Notes under the pieces: model-generated
What the model was told of the DNA's origin: nothing
Databases searched by the model: none
What the model saw: the letters and a program-made list of their open reading frames with translations, nothing else
Translations under genes and position numbers: made by a program
Shown: positions 53,135-64,000 of the stretch, piece after piece
Numbering within the stretch: position 1 is the first letter of the stretch
Layout: the number at the start of each line of letters is the position of its first letter
Assembly (NCBI GenBank): GCA_009869945.1
Contig: WIXG01000339.1
Location: 1 to 64,000, forward strand
From: Mesaphorura yosii
Lineage: Eukaryota; Arthropoda; Collembola; Poduromorpha; Tullbergiidae
Length of the DNA: 64,000 bases
Direction: 5' to 3'

Positions 53135-56100
53135 TCAATTCCAAAGCTGCTCTTCAGAGTCTGACTGGTGTGCGGGTTCCCTTGTGATTTGTTCATAGGC
53201 TTCCTTCAGCTTGCCCACAACAAGTTGTAGCGCCTCAGGATCATCGCGATTTATGCCTGAAAGAATCTTCGACAAGCGTTCTAACACAAGAATTTCCTGT
53301 AGGTGCCTAAACTTCTCATCCATTTCGTACATGACCCTAGCCAGGAGTTTGGCTGCAGTCTCAACAAACCCAGACGATACAAGTCGCAGGAGTATTCGAA
53401 GCAAGTTCTTGCTTTTGTAATTAGAACACATGCCGATTTGCTGCTGCAGTGGAGTTTGTGCGCACTTCTCAATATCTCCCATGAACGTGCGCATCGTCTG
53501 CGCTGCCCTTTCGTCCTCGGCCTGCCTCTCCAGCCACCCCAATGTCTGTTGGCCGATTCGCATGACTAAAGAAAGAGAGCAGGGCCCCACCGCATTGGGT
53601 CCAAGTATCAATTCCATGCTGGTCGACCAGAGCTCTTTGGCTTGCTCAAATCTCCCCAAACACAGCTGAATAAGACAAGCAACGTCAAATGTTTGCATGA
53701 CTGAAGAAATGGAGGTGAGATCAAAGCAGTCTTTATCCTCCAGGGTTAATTTAATCACACTCCCCATGAGCAATGCTTTACTCTCCAGCATACGCGTCCG
53801 GTCCACCTCGTTTATACTCATCAAGGAAATGATTGGCAGACTCAGATGGTCAGCAGTTTGTGCTGACCGTTTCTTGTGGAACCGAGCCCAATCAATGGCC
53901 GAACCATTTAAGAGTTTGGTGGTGATCACATCAGTGGCAAGGATCTTGTCTATTAGTTGACCGTCCAGCAGGAGAACGTGTGAGACAGCAGCATTCAGCT
54001 CGAGTAGCTTCCCACAGCATTCAGCTTTGATTTCGTGGCCTCTCAAACCAGAAGTTTCGATCGGGCTCTTAATGATGGTCGTCAAATTCTTCCACCCAAC
54101 ACGAAAAATGTTTAAAAGTGCTTGCCAATCAACTGAACTCACGTTGAGTTGAACAGGTAGCAACATTTGGTTCTTAAAAAGACGTAGCATTCCATTGACC
54201 AATGAAGGAGTTTGGCCTGGAGTCCATCTCATTTGACAGATGTCAGAAAAAACGCCGACAACCTCGTTGAGTGGCTGTTTATCCTTTTGTAGCCAGAGTG
54301 CATACGACTTCAGGAAGTCAGAAACTGTCTCGCTTCGTTTGCAATCCTGCTCAGTCAGCGATTGCTCTTGAAGGCTTAATCTGAGTTGCTGATACAGTTC
54401 TGACATCACTGCCCGCAGTTGGACAGGCGGCAGTGAACATTTTGCTTGAACTAAGAAGTGTCGAATGGCGTTGATGTAACTCAGGTTCATTTGTCTAGCT
54501 ACTAAACTCCAGTCCTCCAGCTCAGTTCGTATGAAGTCGATGGCAGTAGGGAATTGTTGGGCGAGGCACAGTCCGAGCACGTATCTCAAACTCAGGACCA
54601 TTCTTAGGCTCAAACCCTCTTCCCCGACTTTAGTGGGAAAGTAAAGATGAGCGTCTCCAATTTTGCCATCGTAGCCTGAGGATGTCAGTTCCTGCAGCAA
54701 TTTAAGTTGAGCTTCAAGGAAGGTGGCGTAGCATGTGCTCAAATCTTTCTCTACGTTCTCCTCTTCCACAAGACATTTCTGTATGTCCAAACCAATGATG
54801 CGGAGGTGGAGAGTTAACTCTGCTCTGAAAGGTGTGTCAATACGACTCTCATCTCCCAACATGTTGATCAGAGATGTGTAAACTTCCTCGGCCTCCTCCA
54901 GATCACGATCTACTTGATCGAAAAGCAGTTTTTGAATTCGAACCAGCTGCAGTTGGATGATGGGTAGCTCCCATTCTGCAAACACTCTCCTGAGGTGAGA
55001 TATCGACCTCCTAATAAAGGAGACTGAATCTGAAGGAAGAACCTGCGCAACTTCAAAAGGAAATGAGTGACAGGTGCGCAAAATCTCGTCAAATTGTTCA
55101 CTCGCCGTGTCCCAAGCGCATATAGCATGTCTCTGAAGCTCGATAAGGTTCACTCTCATACATTCGAACGCCAAATGAATTGCTCGAATCGCTCGCTCCG
55201 AGTCCACGAGCACTTTGTGCCGGATAACATGCTGAAGGAGCCGATGAATTCCAAAGTACCGGAACAGGTCAGCGAATTTCTCGAATGAGACGAGTGAGTA
55301 GACGAGCAGCTGATCCACTGCGGTACGCAGCGTCTCTTCCCTAGCGTTTGGGAGGCCAAAGAAGAGGGTCTCGGAAATATCGTTTGGTTCGCAGTACGCA
55401 GCCACATTCAGAATGACGAGACAATACTCACGAACATCTTCCTCAATGTCCTCATCACGTTCAATCTGCTCCACTGAAAGACGAAGTGTTGCGCTGATTG
55501 TTCGCTCGTACTCGGTGAGAATCTTCTTCTTGTCCATCAGTACAAGCAAGTCTTTATGAATCGTCTTTGTGTAGCTGGCGACTGTGTATTGTTTTGATCT
55601 TAGAATAGTCGCAGCTGCGCACTGCAGTGCTAGCGGAAGGAATCCGAGTTCTTCACCCAAAGCCAGTTGCTCCGCCTTCGTCCCCGCCTTGCCCTCCGCT
55701 CCCAATGCTTTGGTCAGCAACTCCACACACTCCTTATCAGTGAAGACTCCCAACTCAAAGGTAGAAATCCGACCAAATTCGTTTGGAAGACCCCATTCGT
55801 GGTTCCTGGATGTGATGAGGGCGTGATGAGCCTCTTGTCTTGGAAGCAACTTGCACAGCCTCTCAAAACGTTCAGCATTGTCGAATATGAACAGAGAGCG
55901 AGCACACGCTAGTTTCTCATAGATATGCATCACAAATTCAACGGTGCTCCCAAACTCGTCTCTTTTTAATTTTAGGCGTTTTCCAAGAGCGTCGAAGGAG
56001 TTGAGCAGCGAATCGCCCTCAGAATCCATCCACAGAATATGATCGTACTCAGCCTCGTAAGCATTTGCGTACCATTTGGCTGTGCTCGTTTTTCCTATTC

Positions 56101-56678
56101 CACCCATTCCAACAATTGCATGCTTCTTAGCCACGATGGCAGCCACTTTACGTTCTGTGGAGAGTAACTGCTGGCGGAGGTGGTGCACGAGAAGGCCTCC
56201 TTCTTCGTCGCTACGTGGTACGAAGGACGTGATGAGTTCCTTGTGCTCTGGCCACCACTTCTGGAGTAAAACTCCCACTCTGCCCTGCTTTGCGCGTGTC
56301 GGGCCATCGTCGTCGGACAGGCTTTCATATCCAAACTCCTCCACAGCAGAACGAAGGATCTTCCAAAGTGGGGCTTTTGATTTCTCTTGGCGGAGGAATG
56401 CCAGAACAACGTCGAAGACACGAACTGATCTAAGATCAGACCCAAATTAAATCAAAGGCAATGCGCAGGTTACAGGTTGCTTACTTCTGACTAAGAATGT
56501 CCAACAGGTATCGACTTTTTTCAGACGGTGTTTGCAGGCAGTTGACCCACTCCTTCTCTTCGACCGTGATGCATTGCTGGGTGAAGAGTCTGTCGACAAG
56601 TGACGAGCAGAAGAATCCACCACTGACCAACTGTTCGTAGCAGAATTGGTAGATTTGCGGTATTTTTGGCGAAGTCAT
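53135..56678 (-). CDS. CARD–NB-ARC STAND protein (NLR/Apaf-1-like)
   Basis: Two exons: 56678–56485 and 56429–53135, separated by a 55-bp GT–AG intron. Together they encode 1162 residues in frame. The first exon and the start of the second form a CARD: YEQLVSGGFFCSSLVDRLFT, ITVEEKEWVNCLQTPSEKSRYLLDILSQ-KSVRVFDVVLAFL, where the hyphen marks the intron. After a linker, the NB-ARC has P-loop GMGGIGKTSTA, Walker B SLFIFDNAE, ALITSRN and LGFLPLALQCAA, all intact. A winged-helix region and a long helical C-terminus of about 700 residues follow, without a repeat type I can name with confidence (possibly degenerate TPR). Such proteins sense a ligand, oligomerise and recruit CARD partners such as caspases. 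It is separate from, but of the same broad class as, the death-domain STAND locus at 9150–15143. Confidence 0.85.
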
Positions 56679-57899
56679 TGCACTTCATATGGCAAATGCC
56701 AAACCCAACCACAATGTCAATGCAACGACAGTTGGTTCAGTTCTCATGCCCTTTGCCTCTATTTGCAATGCACAATTTGCATAAGATAAGCGAATGCCAA
56801 TCAGACACACCAAACCTCAATTCAAACATAATTTGAACTCAAACTGCTTAGTGTTTTATTACCAAGAAGAAAGAAATTAAAACTCGTGTACGATGAAGTG
56901 ATGAGAATTATGGCAAACAATTACTGATTGCGTGGACCTTTCTGTCAAGCTTGAGTTTACTTTAATATAGGGTCGGTTGGACTAACCCAATCTAAATGAT
57001 CGATTGAACGCAGTTCGACCATATTTCCAGTTCTCACTATGGATTTGACACAACAATATTATGGATTTAGCCAGGACTCCGAGATCTACTCTTTGGTATC
57101 GGGAGATTCCAAAACTTTTTACACTGCACATTGTGGATAAATCGCGATATTTATTGAATGCAAAAAAGATCAAATGTGTACTCAAATCGTGCTAAAAATT
57201 AATATGGGTTAGCAATTGTAAAATTTGTAAACTAAAAGTTAATTCACATACAAAAAATAAGAATGTGTTCGCTGAAGATCGCCTTCAAACTTTTCTATAA
57301 TTGATTGAAAACTTACAAACATTAATTCTAGGTCAATCGTAAAATATACACGTCAGTACCAAACGATAATATACAAGTCACGAATAATAAAATTGGCTCT
57401 GACAGCGGAATTCAAGCAGTAATATTCAAACAAAGTGTCTGGCCCTGTTCTGGGAAAGAAAATGTTAACTTTCCAGTTTTGAGGCTCACTGGCGTTTTCG
57501 GCTTTACTCCAAGCTCTGAGCTGTGCCTCCAGCTTCTCTCTCACATGCACGCAATGCAAGGGTGCAAGGTGATCATCTATTTCGACGCTTAACATGCATG
57601 TCCTTCACTTGGCCCAGCCGGAAACCGGAGATCTTGTGCTTCTGCACGCATGTTGCCTCCAGATCGATGTTTAATGGATGTTTACGTCCTGATGGAAATG
57701 CAACATTTACAAAATTGAAACTTTACGAACATATCATGATATCTGAAAGCGGTAAACCTCTTACTATTCTTCTGCAATGTGACGATCGAACCATTTGACT
57801 CGGCATCCTTTTTGAATTCTTTGAGTTGATTTTCAACCTTTTCCACATTTTAAATGGCCAAGAACTCTTGCTCTGATGAACGTGCCAGCTTCTCCGCGT
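56679..57899. other. Gap upstream of the CARD gene
   Basis: AT-rich. Minus ORF 57353–57595 (VEIDDHLAPLHCVHVREKL...) begins at an ATG and may be a fragment of something coding, but I do not recognise it. Confidence 0.35.
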
Positions 57900-58732
57900 T
57901 ATTAAAATATGAAGACATCATTTGAATACGATTTAAGCGACTACATTTTGATGAAGCGAAACCTGAACAAACCTGGATCTTAGCGTCCTTTATGTGTCAA
58001 ATCTGAATTTCTCAGAATCTTGTCTCGTTCATTGTATTCGTATCGTCAAAATGTCCATACACGTTTTTAATTTATTCACATGCAAAATCGATGATCGAAC
58101 GTAGTCAGGACTCATCCGAATACAATTAGTATGTATACTGATCTGATCTATGCAGTGTAGTGCGTGATGTGTCTGTGTCAATGTTGAAAACACATCGTGA
58201 TATTTTCAAAAATATCGAAAGATCCGATCTTCTTGATTTATATCTGATCTTCTCGAAAACCGCGAAAATACTTCAACAAATTAAAATATCGCTCCTCATA
58301 AATCCATCGCATTTTGAGTCGCGTCGCACTATTAACAGCAAAATTCTAATCGTTTTTAGTATTTCTTCAAATATTGTTATGAATATCATTAAAGGGGAAA
58401 TTTGCCCGACCAGCCTGAATTTGCCTCCATATTGTCGGTGATCAGTAATTAGTGTGTAATTTTCAATTGTCGGGTCCAAAAATCTAAAATTTTAAAATTT
58501 TGAATGTAGAGAGGGAAATTTTTTAAATTTTAATGTGCTCTACAAAGATAAAAAAGATCAGATCTTTTCACAAAAATTGCATCCATTTTTCATAGTTTAA
58601 CCAGAATATCTTTAAAAAATGCCTATTTAACCGGAACCCAGCGTTTGACGAAAAATCAAAAAGATCATTCATATAAATCTGTCTGCAACCCTGGTGTGTG
58701 TGAATGAAGTCTATATCTGTCCATGACATAAC
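57900..58732 (+). repeat. GPCR upstream repeat, copy 4
   Basis: Matches the 5' flanks of the other three GPCR copies in gene orientation (shared TTTAAGCGACTACATTTTG, GAATTTCTCAGAATC, GTTTGACGAAAAATCAAAAA). Non-coding. Confidence 0.75.
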
Positions 58733-59689
58733 ATGGGAGCAATAGCAATCCAGATCATTATCCAGCTTAGAACTTGGGGTATTTTCATTGTGTCACTTTT
58801 TGGATTGATTGGAAACACACTCTCCATCATTGTCTGTCTTCAGCCAGGTCTGCGTTCTTCCCCAGTCACTGCACTCATCATTGCCTTGGAACTCGCAGAC
58901 AGCTGCACGTTGGTCACCATCAACATTATTTTTGGCCTTGGAGAGTTGCTTGGCTACAGCTTTGATGATTGTCGACTGCAAGATCGTATCCTGGAAGAGC
59001 TGTACGCACTCTCGGCCTCATTCTCCATTTACTTCATCGTGGTCATCACAATCGAGAGATACATCATTGTGGCTTATCCTCTCAAAGCTCGTTCATTCAA
59101 CACGTGGTCGCAAAAAAAAATTCTAATTGGATGTGTCGTCGTCGTTTGTACGCTGCTACGACTCTTTTCATTCACATGGAAGTGGTTATTGGAGTGCAAT
59201 CCTCAATATACGGACTCGATCAGGTTACTCGCCAACTACATTAATGCCTTCACTCTGCTAATCATCCCAATGTTGGTTGTATGTCCAGTGAATATATTGA
59301 CATTGGTCAAGAACAGGAAGCAAGCAATTGAACGAGCGGAGCTGAGACAGAACGAGGTCGAGCCAGACTCTGTGACTCCGATGTTGATTGTAACCGTGTG
59401 CGTGTTCATACTGGGTATGTCCCCCTGGGTAGTCTTCTTTCTACTCCACGTATTCTTGAGTATCATTGACTTCAATGTGGAGCCAGACACACTTGTCCCC
59501 GTTTTTTGGTTCATCCTTCAATGCTCACTCAACTTCATCATTTACTGTGCGGCAGGCTCAAGATTTAGAAAATGTTTTGCAGATTTAATACGTGGAACAC
59601 GGTTAAGACAGCTTCGTGATAGAATAGTGACTCCCACGACTTCCATCGAACTCACTTCCAGTAGCTCAGGGCCACCAGTACTTCCTTAA
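58733..59689 (+). CDS. Rhodopsin-class orphan GPCR, copy 4 (short TM7 approach)
   Basis: A 318-residue intronless paralogue starting MGAIAIQ, with a stop two codons upstream of the ATG. It keeps GNTLS, ALELADSC, the pre-TM3 Cys (DDCRLQD), ERYIIVAYPLKA, LVVCPVNILTLVKNRK, LGMSPWVVFFLL in TM6 and LNFIIYCAAGSRFRKCF in TM7. Compared with copy 2, about eight residues are missing just before TM7: DTLVPVFWFILQ replaces the longer DTLLLLYNLFSVPVFTFVLQ. Extracellular loop 2 is also a few residues shorter. The deletion is in frame but shortens TM7 or loop 3, so function may be altered. The ATG and the N-terminus are almost identical to copy 3. Confidence 0.82.
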   Translation: MGAIAIQIIIQLRTWGIFIVSLFGLIGNTLSIIVCLQPGLRSSPVTALIIALELADSCTLVTINIIFGLGELLGYSFDDCRLQDRILEELYALSASFSIYFIVVITIERYIIVAYPLKARSFNTWSQKKILIGCVVVVCTLLRLFSFTWKWLLECNPQYTDSIRLLANYINAFTLLIIPMLVVCPVNILTLVKNRKQAIERAELRQNEVEPDSVTPMLIVTVCVFILGMSPWVVFFLLHVFLSIIDFNVEPDTLVPVFWFILQCSLNFIIYCAAGSRFRKCFADLIRGTRLRQLRDRIVTPTTSIELTSSSSGPPVLP

Positions 59690-59860
59690 CCGTTGTGTCT
59701 AGATTTTCATGTATATTTAAATTCTATGCATTCAATATGTGTCTTTATGTGTTACGGGGTCCAAAAACTGCTCCACAAGTACGAAACTCAACCGAGCCTA
59801 AGTGACCACAACAGATCCGAATTGGTTGTCTCGATCTCTTGGCTATCTGCAAGATTCCAA
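59690..59860 (+). repeat. GPCR 3' flank shared with 6840–7021
   Basis: See copy 1. The order of shared words is kept in gene orientation. Confidence 0.75.
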
Positions 59861-60662
59861 GCAGTATGAATGACATCTGGGCCACAGCAACTATGGACCA
59901 CTAACTCATTGCCGGAGCCATGTTCACCATGTCATGAACCTTGTCAATGAATAAATTCAATGAACTTCAAGATTTTAAGCTCTTAAACTTGTCGAAGAGA
60001 ATCAAAACCAACTTCTTCAAAACAAAATGAAAAGAATTCTAAATTTTATTTCTTTAATCGTATTCATAAGATCAAATTAATTACTCATGACAGGATGCAA
60101 TCAAATGATTACACTTTGATGATTCTACCAATTATAACCCAAACCATGGGTGCCATGAAAGATTTGGAACGGGATCGACAAGACAACGCGAACCAATTCT
60201 TCTCAACGCTTGATATGGCCCTTATGATATGATACGCCACTTACGAATCCAGACCTTGGAATAACAGTTCAATCGAACGGGTCGCATCGCTTTTTTATGG
60301 GAAAACAGTGAAAGAAGAGTCAAAGTCTCGTTCAGGAGGTGCCATGGATTGCGAAAGAATGAATCAGGGATCAGTCGGGGTCCGCGAACTCTTTGTCTTT
60401 TATTGCACAAACATAAGAGCGAACGCTCGATAATTTACGTAGATGAAAGCGAACATCAAACAGATGTGATAAGGCTCTGAATTTAATGATGAATAGAGTA
60501 GCTACTCTAGACAATATTCACAAACTACTACTGTAATTTCGGTTGTGGCACTTAAATCGTACGGCTAAGCACCGTTCTTTATAATTAGCAATCTTGATAA
60601 AAATGGGGTGTTGAAGAAGGCACTCTTGAATTCATTGTTCATGTCCCAGCATCAGCCAGAAG
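59861..60662. other. Gap containing IR relic and IR 3'-flank repeat copy B (60361–60545)
   Basis: 60361–60545 is the second copy of the IR 3' flank at 49870–50030. Between the relics nothing is recognised. Confidence 0.45.
59940..60000 (+). pseudogene. Short relic of an ionotropic receptor S2 region
   Basis: AATTCAATGAACTTCAAGAT followed by TTTAAGCTC encodes KFNELQDFKLL, matching MKFNELQDFALY and FDQLQDFKLF of the two IR genes. Only this short block is recognisable. Confidence 0.6.
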
Positions 60663-63600
60663 TCACTGGTGACTGGCCGCCGCCGAAGGTCTAAACACGA
60701 CCGGTCTGAACTCTCTGCTTTTCCCCGCTCCGTGGTAGGGTCGAGGTTGGAGAGCGGAGGAGTTGAAGGTGGTTGGTTGGTGGAGTTCTGCTGGGTGTCT
60801 GTAGTTCTGTGATAGAAGTGAACACGCCAGCCATTTTAGCGATAGAATGACTAAAATTATGGAAATTACAAGCTCACACTCACCTGCGCCCCACCACCCG
60901 TCGTGATTAGAGAATGGCTCTCTTGTTCGTAGTCCCCATCGTTATTGTAGGGCTCTGGAGTGTGGACTGCTGCTGTAGGGTTCTGCTGGAGGCTCAGTGA
61001 ACTCGACGCCCTGCTCGGCCCCGTTATCTGAATTACTGAACTACCACCTGCAGTAGTTTTCTGCTGCGCCCACTCCCTCCTGTAGTTATCTGAGATTAGA
61101 GAGGACGGTCCAGAGTGGAGGCTGGAGCGGTCGTCCCCGGGCAGGAGGAGCAGGTTGGATGCAGAACCGGAGTGTCCTGAGAGCGGGGAATTCGAATTTA
61201 AAAAGCGAACTCTCAACCGAGACTATTTAAGACTCTTGTGTTACAACTCACTGCTGCTGCCTCCGCCAGCCCTCCCCGCCGGTATCTCACAAACCACTTC
61301 AGGGTGACGGTAGGCTGCTGGGGGTGCCCTTCTTCCCTGCCTTCCTCCGAGATGGGATGAGGAGGCCCTGCTGTTGGAGAGCAACTCACTGGAGGAGTCG
61401 CCACCATACCTTAAAACAAAGGAAAAGATAATGAATGACTATGAACCATGAAAACCTACACGCAGAGTACACGCAAAACGGTGGATAAAGTACTATTGTG
61501 AAGGGCACGAGCCTTCTGTCAAAATCCTCCACCATTCTCCACACCATTGTGTGCTTAACCCCCTTTGTTCTGCTCATTCTAATTCGCACATACAATGCTA
61601 ATAACGGGCTGACAATACTGAATTGAAGACTGAGAATGGCTGGGATTGAAAAGGAGCTCAGGGAAGCGTGACGGGTCTGACAAAAGACGAAGGTATTTGC
61701 TCGAGAGAGTCTTCACGACTCTTTAAGAGAAAAAGTGAGTGCCAGAAACGAGTGTGATTACCTGCTCGACGACGACGGTGCTCCTCCTCCGACCCGCACC
61801 TTGACACCAGGCTCCCTGCTGCAGTAGTCCCAGTACTGCCTCGCCTCCTGCCTGTACTCGGAGAGCTCCTGCGTCTGCAAAGCGGGGTCCGAAGTTTGTG
61901 AGGTTCCGTTCCTCCTCCTACTCGCGTGGATGAGTTCTCGGCGGAGGTCAACAGTGCTGCTGGATGGGGCGCCTTCCGGTTCTAGGCGTTTCTGGTGGTT
62001 GCCTAGCGGGGCACTTGTATGGCTGGAGCCACCGCTGCTACTGTTCGAACTCTTCCCCAGGAGCGGACTGTGACTGTTGACGATAGACAAGACGGTCGTC
62101 CCTCCAGAGAGCACCGCCGATGGCCCCGCAGGGGTTTGGGATCTGGCCGCTGGATTGTCCACGAAGATCCTCGAGTTGCTCGACTCACGGTTACCCTGCC
62201 ACGGGACGACCCTCACCACAGCCGCCACACTCTGCTGCTGCCTCTTTCTCTCAAACTCCTCTTCCACCTCCCTCATGCGCTCTAATTCCCTTAACCTCTC
62301 CATCTCTCTCTCCTCCGCCTCCATCGCTAATCTCTTCTCAATCATCTTCCTCTCGAGTACTCGGAGAGTGGACTGGAACTTGAACTTTTTGCGGCGGGCT
62401 GCATCAGCGAAATTTGATGTTGGAAGTTGCTGCTGCTGGGGCTCTAATACGTAGGGTTCTTCTAGTAAGACGATACTCGGGTCGTATTTAGATGGTTTGC
62501 AGACAAGAGACAGATTCTCCACACTCTTCGCCTTCCCCCGTTGCTGCCTCGTACTCGAATCGGGCAAATAAATCGAATTCCTAGAGAACGGCCTCCTCCA
62601 CCCCCTACCATAGCTCTTATAAGGCAGGCTACTCGGTCCGTATCCAATGTCTGATACGTTAGAGTGGAACTCGCCCATGCTGCGCGTTGCGTCCTCTTCA
62701 GACTCCCAGCCGTCGGCTGGGCTCCGTTGCGATACCTCCCTCGTGTTTAGCATAAAGTTGACTGGGGCAGAGGAACCGAACCCAGCCGACATCATGCGGA
62801 GGTTATTTAAAGAGTTCGGTTCGGATTTGCTGAGAAACCAGTTGGCGTTCCCAAGCCCGGTATGGTGCTTCGATCGCTGGTGGATTCGGCGGAGGCTCGG
62901 CTTTGCAGTCTTATACTCTAGATTGAAGAAGCTCGTATCCATTTCAGGATGTTCCTCCTCTTCTGTACTACTCTCATCCAAATCCTGCTCCGGTGTCCAG
63001 CACTTGACTAATGGCACTACAGCTTCAGGGACGGCGGGCGAGTCCCCTGCGCTTATGCCCGAGTCCCCGGACCTCTCATTCCTATTCTGCTGCAATACTG
63101 GATGATAACCCTCCTCCGAACTCAAACTTCTCCCTGGGGGGGAATCCAGCGCCCTCCATGCAGAAGAGGGAGAGAACCGGGGGAGCTCTTGCTTTTTTAT
63201 GGGGAGTACGGGGCGGAGGAGCACGGCGGGGATGTCCAGCTCTGAGCTTGATAGGGAGCTCTTGCTGTAGTCTTCGAATGTGCCCGAGTCTTGCCGAGTG
63301 TGGTGATCGGAGTCGGAGTTGGGGTGGATGGGAGGTGGTGGTCGAGGCTGTGATGGCCCCTGACCCGGTCTTTCTTTTGCTACACTCTCACCATGTCTGT
63401 TATCAGCTGAACGCTGACTCGGTTGACTACTGGCGCAGAGGAGCCTCTCACTTTTCACGTCGCGGAGTGGTGAGTTGACTCTCTGCTGGGACTCACGGGA
63501 GGAGGGCCGTTTTTCATTGCTCTTCATTTGACTATCTCGAAGGTCTGCTGCTCTTTTGTCTCTGTCATTCTTTGAAGCTGTCTTGCTCTGCTGCTCCGTA

Positions 63601-64000
63601 CCGGCGGAGCGTGACGGAGACGAGCGCTGCAACTCTGCGCTCATCTTGTTACTATTCTGACACCTCACCCTCATCGTATTAACCGTACCCTCTTCCTCCA
63701 TGCCAAAGTAGAAGGTGCGCTTTTGTACTTCGGTGTTTGGGGGGAGGTCCTCATCGGAGCTGGAGGGGTTGTCAGTCTTCGTGTGGCTCCCGTTCAGTGG
63801 TGCGGAGGCTTCTTCGGGAGGAGGAGGGCGACGGGAGGAACTCGATTGAGGAGGGCGGGAGGATGGTTTGGAGACCCGGTCGCGACTAGGTTTCGATGCT
63901 CCGAGGAGCGGGGTGACTACAGCTGGTGTTTTCAGCTCGAGAATTGTAGTTCTCTCCCTCTTCAAATCCAATTCCAAGGATGTGTCCTCTTCCCGCTGCT
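60663..64000 (-). CDS. Long Ser/Pro-rich protein, 5' part outside the window
   Basis: The frame is open from the window edge to the donor near 61762, then exons 61409–61252, 61176–60884 and 60806–60663 continue it in frame to a stop. Over 900 residues are in the window. Most of it is low-complexity and Ser/Pro/Gln-rich, as in intrinsically disordered scaffold proteins. Less simple parts are RTFYFGMEEEGTVNTMRVR (near 63700), GYGPSSLPYKSYGRGWRRPF with NSIYL (near 62600), a charged coiled coil of about 70 residues (LRVLERKMIEKRLAMEAEEREMER onwards, near 62300), and EYRQEARQYWDYCSREPGVK (near 61830). I do not recognise the family. The first residues in the window are not a start. A cytoskeletal or junctional scaffold would fit the look, but that is a guess. 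Confidence 0.7.

Noticed and set aside
1-64000. Transposons, viral copies, CRISPR, tRNA and rRNA
   Set aside because: I looked for transposase, reverse transcriptase and capsid motifs, regular repeat arrays and cloverleaf or rRNA-like sequence and found none that I could support by eye.

Overview
The window is eukaryotic nuclear DNA: GT–AG introns of about 45–75 bp are common, one protein carries a C-terminal HDEL, Ras ends in a CaaX box, and there is a mitochondrial ribosomal protein gene. Divergent insect-type gustatory-receptor-like 7TM proteins and divergent ionotropic receptors point to an arthropod. The mix of these with large NB-ARC/TPR genes and a single-ORF berberine-bridge-type oxidase makes a springtail (Collembola) my best guess, but this is inference from gene content. 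I recognised no transposase, reverse transcriptase, CRISPR, rRNA or tRNA. Exon edges were read by eye and may be off by one or two bases.

Left accessory block (about 0.6–26 kb, AT-rich intergenic DNA, mostly intronless ORFs): a frameshifted gustatory-receptor-like gene (599–1797), an Mps1/TTK-like kinase with a decayed N-lobe (3154–3913), a broken ZIP7/Catsup relic (3980–4440), an intact gustatory-receptor-like gene (4514–5722), three copies of a rhodopsin-class GPCR (7022–8026 -, 16595–17593 +, 23349–24338 -), a very large death-domain/NB-ARC/TPR locus (9150–15143 -), a small secreted granulin-like peptide (15640–15858), a FAD-linked oxidase (18169–19737 -), and an ionotropic receptor that has lost TM1 and the pore (19920–21605).

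Central conserved block (about 26.2–49.6 kb, multi-exon genes): a Reeler–3×DOMON–cytochrome b561 ferric-reductase-like gene (26198–30692 -), glucosidase II beta subunit (33553–35435 +), the Ras orthologue (36168–37097 -), an ABCG5-like half transporter (38528–40964 -), a stomatin-family gene with two possible first exons (42799 or 45353 to 47505 +), and mRpL10 (48548–49561 -). For these I traced all exons, and the reading frame closes across every junction.

Right accessory block (about 50–64 kb): a full-length divergent ionotropic receptor (50093–52228 -), relics of further copies, a CARD–NB-ARC gene completed by a 55-bp intron (53135–56678 -), the fourth GPCR copy (58733–59689 +), and the 3' part of a long Ser/Pro-rich gene that runs off the window (60663 to beyond 64000, -).

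The accessory blocks combine sensing (GPCRs, gustatory-like and ionotropic receptors) with intracellular STAND switches carrying death-fold adaptors, and are full of duplicated flanks and decayed copies. The central block is housekeeping. The most novel-looking items are the STAND locus with three NB-ARC modules, the poreless ionotropic receptor, the triple-DOMON reductase and the GPCR quartet duplicated with its flanks.
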